Positions 1 through 4,532 of a stretch of 5,890 nt of DNA are shown in pieces; position 1 is the first letter of the stretch, and each line of letters starts with the position of its first letter. The translations under genes were made by a program, and so were the position numbers. The notes beneath the pieces are model-generated. The model did no database searches and was not told the origin of the DNA. It was given only the letters and a program-made list of their open reading frames with translations. The stretch is from an uncultured Verrucomicrobium sp. (GTDB taxonomy: Bacteria; Verrucomicrobiota; Verrucomicrobiia; Methylacidiphilales; GAS474): NCBI GenBank assembly GCA_903889845.1, contig CAISZB010000486.1:1-5890 (forward strand). Reading direction: 5' to 3'.

Positions 1-67
1 CTATGGAACTTGCCCGATTTTGCCCCATTCCCCTTGTATTGTTTATGAGGCTTGGTGGAATGGACCC
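1..67 (+). promoter_or_regulatory. Leader upstream of glpX with possible promoter and ribosome binding site
   Basis: This is the most AT-rich stretch of the window and lies directly before glpX. GGTGGA at 54-59, eight bases before the ATG at 68, is a plausible but imperfect Shine-Dalgarno sequence and supports that start. Two near-identical 10-mers lie in tandem at 9-18 and 19-28 (8 of 10 bases equal), each containing TTGCCC. Either TTGCCC could serve as a poor -35, but no -10 hexamer sits at ideal spacing: TATTGT at 37-42 and GTTTAT at 41-46 are the best candidates. A promoter here is inferred from position and composition, not from a strong match. The true upstream boundary may lie outside the window. 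Confidence 0.3.
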
Positions 68-1141
68 ATGTCCAAATCGGCCGCAGACGAGAACCGCTAT
101 CTCGACATCGAACGGATCATCGAACTCGACTTCGTCCGCGCCACCGAGGCGGCGGCGCTGAACGTCCTCCCCTGGCTGGGCCGGGGGCAGAAGGAGCTGG
201 CCGACGGGGCCGCCAGCGACGCCGTGCGCGGCATGTTCGACCTCATGAACGTCTGCGCCGAGGTCGTCATCGGGGAGGGCATCAAGGACAACGCCCCCGG
301 CCTCTTCAAGGGGGAACAGCTGGGCCGCTGGCTCCCCGGCACGCCGAAGTTCGACATCGCCATCGACCCCATCGACGGGACGACGAACCTCTCCAAGGGG
401 ATGCCCGGCTCCCTCTCCGTCATCGCCGCCGCCTCCCCGGAACCCGGCATCGATCAGTCCCTCCTGGACATCCCCTCCTTCTACATGAAGAAGCTGGCCT
501 ACGGCCCCGCCGTGAAGCGGTATGCGGAGAAGGTCGGCATCGAGTGCCTGAACCTCCTCAGCCCCATCGACGAGAACATCGCCATCATCGCCAAGGCCCT
601 GCGGAAGCGGGTCCAGGACGTCGTCGTCTGCGTCCTCGACCGGCCCCGGCACGCCACCCTGATCGAGGAACTGCGCGGCATCGGCTGCACCCTGCGGATG
701 ATCAGCGACGGCGACATCGGCGGCGCGATGGCCCCCTCGATGCCGAACCCGGAAGTCGACGTCTACGTCGGCGTCGGCGGCTCCCCGGAGGCGGTCCTGG
801 CCGCCGCCGCCCTCCGCTGCCTGGGCGGCGACATCCAGGCGCAGATGTGGCCGAGGGACGCCGCGGAGCACGCCTCCATCGAGGCCTCCGGCTGGACGGC
901 CCCCCTCGACCGCGTCTACACCGCCGCAGACCTGGCCAAGGGGCGGAACATCATCTTCTGCGCCACCGCGATCAGCGACGTCCCCGGCCTCCCCGGCGTC
1001 CGCCTTTCGGGGGAATACGCGGAGACCCACTCGATCCTCATGCGCGCCCGCAGCCAGACCGTCCGCCGGATCGATTCCCGGCACAACCTGGGCGCCAAGA
1101 CGATCCGCCTCCGCAGTTCCCATGCGGAACACCGGTTGTAA
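68..1141 (+). CDS. glpX: Class II fructose-1,6-bisphosphatase (GlpX family)
   Basis: This cytoplasmic phosphatase hydrolyses fructose 1,6-bisphosphate to fructose 6-phosphate in gluconeogenesis; some relatives also act on sedoheptulose 1,7-bisphosphate. The 357 residues are slightly longer than the E. coli enzyme (about 336). Family landmarks in order are TEAAALN near 26-32, WLGRG at 36-40, ADGAASDAVR at 45-54 (metal-site Asp46), VVIGEG at 66-71 (Glu70), DIAIDPIDGT at 96-105, YMKKLAYGP at 139-147, DRPRH at 191-195, ISDGD at 212-216, GGSPEAV at 237-243 (Glu241), RCLGGDIQAQ at 250-259 and RTVRRIDS-like residues near 331-337. Several of these (YMKKLA, DRPRH, RCLGG) resemble the cyanobacterial FBPase/SBPase branch more than E. 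coli GlpX, but the insertion that branch carries before DPCEGT is absent. The usual DP(I/C)EGT motif reads DPIDGT here, an Asp at a metal-ligand position. The ATG at 68 is chosen because GGTGGA precedes it and homology begins soon after; an upstream TTG at 20 would only add a non-conserved tail. Probably the first gene of the + strand group. Confidence 0.95.
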   Translation: MSKSAADENRYLDIERIIELDFVRATEAAALNVLPWLGRGQKELADGAASDAVRGMFDLMNVCAEVVIGEGIKDNAPGLFKGEQLGRWLPGTPKFDIAIDPIDGTTNLSKGMPGSLSVIAAASPEPGIDQSLLDIPSFYMKKLAYGPAVKRYAEKVGIECLNLLSPIDENIAIIAKALRKRVQDVVVCVLDRPRHATLIEELRGIGCTLRMISDGDIGGAMAPSMPNPEVDVYVGVGGSPEAVLAAAALRCLGGDIQAQMWPRDAAEHASIEASGWTAPLDRVYTAADLAKGRNIIFCATAISDVPGLPGVRLSGEYAETHSILMRARSQTVRRIDSRHNLGAKTIRLRSSHAEHRL

Positions 1142-1169
1142 TCGCGTTCGATCCCGTTTATCCCGGTCA

Positions 1170-1194
1170 GACCCGCTCTTGCCCGGGCGGGGTC
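1170..1194 (+). other. Imperfect GC-rich hairpin between glpX and the next gene
   Basis: GACCCGC at 1170-1176 can pair with GCGGGGTC at 1187-1194 through seven base pairs with one bulged G, leaving a ten-base loop. It fills the end of the 54-base gap after glpX and stops just before the first possible GTG start of the next gene. There is no T-run behind it, so it is not a normal intrinsic terminator. It could be an mRNA processing or stability structure, or chance in GC-rich DNA. Confidence 0.25.
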
Positions 1195-1195
1195 G

Positions 1196-2431
1196 GTGTG
1201 CGAAGATGACTCCCCTGTGTCCGACCGCCCCGCCCCCCATCCCGATCCCGCCGAGAACGGAATCGCCGGGGGAGCGCGCCTCACGTATGGGCAGACGAAG
1301 CGGGTGAGGCCGAAGACCTACCAGGTCGCCATCTACCTCGTCCTCGCCGTCTTCGTCGTCCAGTTCGCCTTCTTCCTCTCGATTCCCTGGTTCCGCCACC
1401 GCATCGCGATCGATACCCACTCCCCGGCGGTCGAGCAGGAACGGCTCAAGGCCCAAGCCCAAGCCCAGGCCCCCACCGCGATCCCGCTTCCCTCCCTCAC
1501 CCCCTCCGCGCCCGCGCGGATCGCCGTTCCGCCCGCGCCTGCCCCCGATCCCGCCCGCCGCATCGACAACCTCGTCCGCGAAGGCTACGGCTACATGCAG
1601 CAGGGGGAGAACGACCTGGCCCGCTCCGCCCTCCTGGAGGCGGAAGGCCTCTCCCCGAAGGACCTCCGCATCCTCTGCTACCAGGCGGAACTGGCCGAGA
1701 CCGAGCGCGACTACGCCCGCGCCACCTCCTACTGGAAGCGGATCATCGACCTCGGCGCCGCCGCCGGTCCCCTGGTCGATCAGGCCAAGGGTCGGATCGC
1801 CGACCTCGCGGGACGCCTCTCCGGGGCGTCCTCGTCCCTGCCCGTGCCGCCCCCTGCGCCGGCTTCCGCCTCCTCCGGCTCCGGCACCACGCCGCAGGCC
1901 GCGACGACGGTGGCGCCCCCCGCCGCCCCGGCGCCTTCCCCGGCGCAAGAGACCGCCGCGCCGTCCCCGGCCGCCCCGGTCCTCCCCCCGGGCGGGAAAT
2001 ACTTCACCGTCCTGGCCCCGACGCAGGTCGCCGCCGACGACGGCTCCGGCTTCGTCCTCCGCATCCCCATCGTCTGCGCGATCCAGAACGGGGCGATCGG
2101 CGTCGATCCGGGCAAGGTCTCGATCAAGCTCTACTTCTACGACCGCCTTCCCGACGGCGCCCTCTCCCCTACCGCGTCGAAGATCGACGTCGTCTTCGAG
2201 AACGGCCGCGCCACCTGGCAGGACGGCCGGAGCGAGACCCTCCGCGCCACCTACCGGCGGCGCTCCAACGCCACCGTCGATCCGAAGACCGCCCCCGCCT
2301 ACTACGGCTACGTCTTCCGCCTCACCTACGACGGCATCGTCCAGGACGAGCGCGCCGACCCCGCCCCCCTCCTCCGCACCGTCTTCCCGGCTCCGGCCAC
2401 GCCGCCGCCTGCTCCCGCCGCCGCGCCATGA
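1196..2431 (+). CDS. Unrecognised membrane-anchored protein with TPR-like region and beta-rich C-terminal domain
   Basis: I do not recognise the family. Counted from the GTG at 1196 (411 residues), the protein has a short Pro-rich start, a basic stretch (TKRVRPK, 34-40) and one hydrophobic helix at about 43-63. The basic residues ahead of the helix predict a cytoplasmic N-terminus with the rest outside the inner membrane. An Ala/Gln and Ala/Pro-rich spacer follows (80-120, including a KAQAQAQAQA run). Next is a helical segment at about 122-205 whose EGYGYMQQGENDLARSALLEAE and AELAETERDYARATSYWKR portions look like one to two TPR repeats. A long Pro/Ala/Ser linker (210-265) leads to a beta-rich domain at about 268-398 with KVSIKLYFYDRL and YGYVFRLTYDG. 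The start is uncertain: GTG codons at 1196, 1217 and 1304 are all in frame and none has a clear Shine-Dalgarno; every choice keeps the helix. The stop overlaps the moaC ATG by four bases, implying translational coupling. A structural or protein-assembly role in the envelope is inference only. Confidence 0.85.
   Translation: MCEDDSPVSDRPAPHPDPAENGIAGGARLTYGQTKRVRPKTYQVAIYLVLAVFVVQFAFFLSIPWFRHRIAIDTHSPAVEQERLKAQAQAQAPTAIPLPSLTPSAPARIAVPPAPAPDPARRIDNLVREGYGYMQQGENDLARSALLEAEGLSPKDLRILCYQAELAETERDYARATSYWKRIIDLGAAAGPLVDQAKGRIADLAGRLSGASSSLPVPPPAPASASSGSGTTPQAATTVAPPAAPAPSPAQETAAPSPAAPVLPPGGKYFTVLAPTQVAADDGSGFVLRIPIVCAIQNGAIGVDPGKVSIKLYFYDRLPDGALSPTASKIDVVFENGRATWQDGRSETLRATYRRRSNATVDPKTAPAYYGYVFRLTYDGIVQDERADPAPLLRTVFPAPATPPPAPAAAP
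1451..1468 (+). repeat. Three-copy hexamer tandem repeat (GCCCAA/G)
   Basis: GCCCAA, GCCCAA and GCCCAG follow one another and encode the alternating Ala-Gln run in the spacer just after the transmembrane helix of the membrane protein. Such a run could change length by replication slippage without a frameshift, since six bases equal two codons. Confidence 0.6.
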
Positions 2432-2898
2432 AATCGTCCCGGCCCGCCTCTTTCTCCCACCTCGATGCGAAGGGCCAAGCCCGGATGGTAAGCGTCGTCG
2501 CGAAGCCCGACCAACGCCGCCGCGCCGTCGCCGAAGGGTTCGTCGCCATGCGCCCCGCCACCGTCGCGCAACTGAAGGCCCAGGCCCTGCCGAAGGGCGA
2601 CGTCCTCGCCGTCGCCCGGGTCGCGGGCATCCAGGCCGCAAAGCGGACGAGCGAGTGGATCCCCCTCTGCCACGCGCTGCCACTCCACGAAGTCGCCGTC
2701 GATTTCCGCGTCACCGGCAAGGGCGTCCGGATCGTCGCCTCCGCCGAGACGACGGGGAAGACCGGCGTCGAGATGGAAGCCCTCGTCGCCGTCAGCGCCG
2801 CCGCCCTCACCCTCTACGACATGTGCAAGGCGGTCGACAAGACGATGGAGATCGGGAAGATCGCCGTGGTGGAGAAGACGAAAGGGGCCGCGCCGTGA
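2428..2898 (+). CDS. moaC: Cyclic pyranopterin monophosphate synthase MoaC (molybdenum cofactor synthesis)
   Basis: MoaC works with MoaA in the first stage of molybdenum cofactor synthesis: MoaA makes 3',8-cyclo-7,8-dihydro-GTP and MoaC converts it to cyclic pyranopterin monophosphate in the cytoplasm. The 156 residues match the family length (E. coli about 161). Visible signatures are FSHLD at 9-13, KGDVLAVARVAGIQAAKRT at 56-74, IPLCH at 78-82, TGKTGVEMEAL at 109-119 and YDMCKAVDK at 130-138. The last contains the Asp131/Lys134 pair equivalent to the catalytic Asp128/Lys131 of E. coli. Two small departures from the usual sequence are EWIPLCH for DLIPLCH and CHALPL for CHPLxL. The ATG start overlaps the previous stop as ATGA and has no Shine-Dalgarno of its own, so translation probably depends on reinitiation after the upstream gene. 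No other moa or moe gene is in the window. Confidence 0.97.
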   Translation: MKSSRPASFSHLDAKGQARMVSVVAKPDQRRRAVAEGFVAMRPATVAQLKAQALPKGDVLAVARVAGIQAAKRTSEWIPLCHALPLHEVAVDFRVTGKGVRIVASAETTGKTGVEMEALVAVSAAALTLYDMCKAVDKTMEIGKIAVVEKTKGAAP

Positions 2899-3383
2899 GC
2901 GACTCCGCTCCCATCGACGCCCGCGTCGACGTCGGGCATGTCCACCTGAAAGTCGCCGACCTCGACCGGTCCGTGGCGTTCTATTCCGGCGTCCTCGGGT
3001 TCGCGGTCACGCAACGTCTCGGCAACCAGGCCGCCTTCCTCGGCGCGGGCGGCTATCACCATCACATCGGCCTCAACACGTGGGAAAGCGCCGGAGGCCG
3101 CCCGCCCGCGCCGGGGACGACCGGCCTCTACCATGCCGCCTTCCGCTATCCCGACCGGAAGACCCTGGCCGACGCCCTGCGCCGCCTGATCGCCGCAAAC
3201 ATCCCCCTCGACGGGGCCGCCGACCACGGCGTGAGCGAGGCCCTCTACCTCCACGACCCGGACGGCAACGGCGTCGAGCTCTACCGGGACCGCCCCCGCG
3301 CCGAATGGCCTAAAGATGCCAGCGGGAACCTGGCGATGTACACGCGCCCCCTCGACCTCGACGCCCTGCTTGGCGAGGGATAG
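2895..3383 (+). CDS. VOC-superfamily (glyoxalase / extradiol dioxygenase fold) metalloprotein
   Basis: This small protein of 162 residues is built from two beta-alpha-beta-beta-beta modules (about 11-62 and 76-132), the vicinal oxygen chelate fold. The first opens with GHVHLKVADLDRSVAFY and VLGF, the second ends with LHDPDGNGVELYRDRP. Likely metal ligands are His15, His57 within YHHHIGLNTW, His80 in LYHAAF and Glu128 in GVELY, so the divalent metal site appears intact. The sequence resembles one half of CatE-like ring-cleavage proteins, but single-unit VOC proteins of this type also include glyoxalases, resistance proteins and uncharacterised enzymes, so no substrate is assigned. The GTG start at 2895 overlaps the moaC stop as GTGA and is preceded seven bases away by GGGG in AAAGGGG (2881-2887), a reasonable ribosome binding site. 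Coupling to moaC is probable. The stop lies nine bases from the converging pyrD stop. Confidence 0.93.
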   Translation: MSDSAPIDARVDVGHVHLKVADLDRSVAFYSGVLGFAVTQRLGNQAAFLGAGGYHHHIGLNTWESAGGRPPAPGTTGLYHAAFRYPDRKTLADALRRLIAANIPLDGAADHGVSEALYLHDPDGNGVELYRDRPRAEWPKDASGNLAMYTRPLDLDALLGEG

Positions 3384-3392
3384 GGCGACAAG

Positions 3393-4445
3393 TCACGCTT
3401 TCGCCAACCCCGCGCAGACGCGCCGGGCGAAGGCGGGGCCCTCGTAGATGAAGCCGGTGTAGGCCTGCAGCAGCGTCGCCCCGGCATCGAGTTTTTCCTT
3501 CGCATCCTCCGCCGTGAAGATACCGCCGACGCCGAGGATCGGCAGCCGTCCGCCGAGGTGCCGGGCGACCTGGGCGATGACCTCCGTGCTCCGCGCCCGG
3601 AGGGGCAGGCCGCTCAGGCCGCCCTCTTCCTTGAGGGGGACGGCGTTCTTGTTCACCGTCGTGTTCGTCGCCACCACGCCGTCGCACCCGGCCTCGACGA
3701 TGGCATCGAGGATCGGTCCCAGTTCGTCGTCGCGGAGGTCGGGGGCGATCTTCACCGCGATCGGTTTCCGTTTCCCCGCCCCGCGCCCGTTCTCCTCCTG
3801 CAGCGGTCCCAGGATGCCGAGGAGCGCGTCGCGCCCCTGGAGGCTGCGGAGGCCCGGGGTGTTCGGGGAGCTGACGTTCACCACGAAGTAATCGGCGTAG
3901 TCCCGCAGGAGGCGGAAGCTCTCGACGTAGTCGGCCGCCGCCTCTTCGAGCGGCGTGATCTTCGACTTCCCGATGTTGATGCCGACGGGAATCGAGGGCC
4001 ATGCCCCGCGCCCGCGCAGTTTCCCCAGGCGGGCCGCCATCGCCGCCGCGCCGTCGTTCGGGAAGCCCATCCGGTTGATGAGGCCGTGCTGGGGGGGGAG
4101 GCGGAAGATGCGGGGCTTCGGGTTCCCCGGCTGCGCGTGGCGGGTCACCGTCCCCAGCTCGACGTAGCCGAAGCCGAGCCGCTCCCACGCCAGCGGCGCG
4201 AGGGCGTCCTTGTCGAACCCGGCGGCGACGCCGAGCGGGTTCGGGAACTCGATCCCCCACAGCGTCCGCCGCAGCGTCGGGAACGATTCCCGGCAGAGGA
4301 GGCCCATGGGCCGCGTCACCGCCCCGCAGGCGAGGCCCGCCATGGCCCAGTGGTGGACCGTCTCCGGCGGAAACCGGAAGAGCGTGGTGCGGACGACGGC
4401 CTTGTAGAAAGAGGTGAAGAAGGCGGTGGAGAGCGAGGCGGGCAT
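3393..4445 (-). CDS. pyrD: Dihydroorotate dehydrogenase (quinone), class 2
   Basis: PyrD oxidises dihydroorotate to orotate, the fourth step of pyrimidine synthesis, using FMN and passing electrons to membrane quinone. The 350 residues compare with about 336 in E. coli. The N-terminal 30 or so residues (FFTSFYKAVVRTTLFRFPPE) fit the amphipathic helical tail by which class 2 enzymes dock to the membrane. Further landmarks are NPLGVAAGFDKD at 69-80, ELGTVT at 96-101, NRMGFPN at 124-130, NVSSPNTPGLRSLQG at 190-204, VKIAPD at 231-236, ATNTT at 259-263, GLSG at 276-279, GVGGI at 305-309 and AYTGFIYEGP at 328-337. Ser193 is the class 2 catalytic base, with Asn190 and Asn195 contacting orotate. The ATG start has GAGGGG just upstream, at short spacing, and conserved sequence begins soon after. 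The gene lies 87 bases behind the kinase gene on the same strand, and either read-through or its own promoter is possible. Confidence 0.98.
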   Translation of the reverse strand: MPASLSTAFFTSFYKAVVRTTLFRFPPETVHHWAMAGLACGAVTRPMGLLCRESFPTLRRTLWGIEFPNPLGVAAGFDKDALAPLAWERLGFGYVELGTVTRHAQPGNPKPRIFRLPPQHGLINRMGFPNDGAAAMAARLGKLRGRGAWPSIPVGINIGKSKITPLEEAAADYVESFRLLRDYADYFVVNVSSPNTPGLRSLQGRDALLGILGPLQEENGRGAGKRKPIAVKIAPDLRDDELGPILDAIVEAGCDGVVATNTTVNKNAVPLKEEGGLSGLPLRARSTEVIAQVARHLGGRLPILGVGGIFTAEDAKEKLDAGATLLQAYTGFIYEGPAFARRVCAGLAKA

Positions 4446-4447
4446 GG

Positions 4448-4467
4448 CCCCTCTTTTTTAGACGGGG
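4448..4467 (-). promoter_or_regulatory. Hairpin covering the pyrD ribosome binding site
   Basis: On the - strand, CCCC (4464-4467), a bulged G (4463) and TCT (4460-4462) can pair with AGA (4452-4454) and GGGG (4448-4451), closing a loop of five A. The 3' arm is the purine-rich Shine-Dalgarno region directly ahead of the pyrD ATG. If formed, the stem would hide the ribosome site. In enteric bacteria pyrC and pyrD are controlled by a leader hairpin of this general kind that depends on the pyrimidine pool. Here the resemblance is only structural, and seven pairs in GC-rich DNA can occur by chance. Confidence 0.3.
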
Positions 4468-4482
4468 CGGGGGAAATGGCAA
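4455..4482 (-). promoter_or_regulatory. Possible sigma70-type promoter for pyrD
   Basis: On the - strand TTGCCA (4477-4482, five of six matches to TTGACA) is followed after 16 bases by TAAAAA (4455-4460, four of six matches to TATAAT). A transcript from it would begin within a few bases of the pyrD ATG, so the mRNA would be nearly leaderless and would lack most of the 4448-4467 hairpin. The two readings exclude each other. The A-run is the only AT-rich block in the gap. Confidence 0.3.
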
Positions 4483-4512
4483 CCCCGGCCTCTCCCCCTG
4501 CGGCAGGAATCT

Positions 4513-4524
4513 CCCCGCGCGGGG
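4513..4524. other. Perfect 12-base palindrome after the kinase gene
   Basis: CCCCGCGCGGGG is its own reverse complement and lies nine bases beyond the kinase stop codon, in the gap before pyrD. On the kinase-sense strand it is followed by AGATTCC, not a U-run, so it is at best a weak terminator or an mRNA end-stabilising stem. Chance occurrence is plausible in this composition. Confidence 0.25.
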
Positions 4525-4532
4525 CGGCACTT

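Noticed and set aside
1170..1194. Intrinsic terminator after glpX
   Set aside because: The stem is imperfect and no T-run follows, so it is kept only as a low-confidence hairpin and not called a terminator.
52..1209. A 385-codon open frame on the + strand within glpX
   Set aside because: It is an Arg/His/Pro-rich shadow of glpX in another frame; the glpX frame carries all family motifs.
1830..1990. A repeat array or gene boundary in the Pro/Ala-rich part of the membrane protein
   Set aside because: The GCC/CCC-rich DNA only reflects a low-complexity Pro/Ala/Ser linker. No regular repeat unit or reading-frame break is present.
2326..2810. Antisense open frames opposite moaC
   Set aside because: Two overlapping antisense frames without recognisable domains, as expected from the GC skew of codon positions opposite a real gene.
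2655..2894. N-terminal extension of the VOC protein into moaC
   Set aside because: The added residues are Arg-rich shadow translation of moaC. The GTG at 2895 has a ribosome site in front of it and VOC homology begins just after it.
4513..4524. Intrinsic terminator for the kinase gene
   Set aside because: The palindrome has no hairpin loop without breaking pairs and is not followed by a U-run on the relevant strand.
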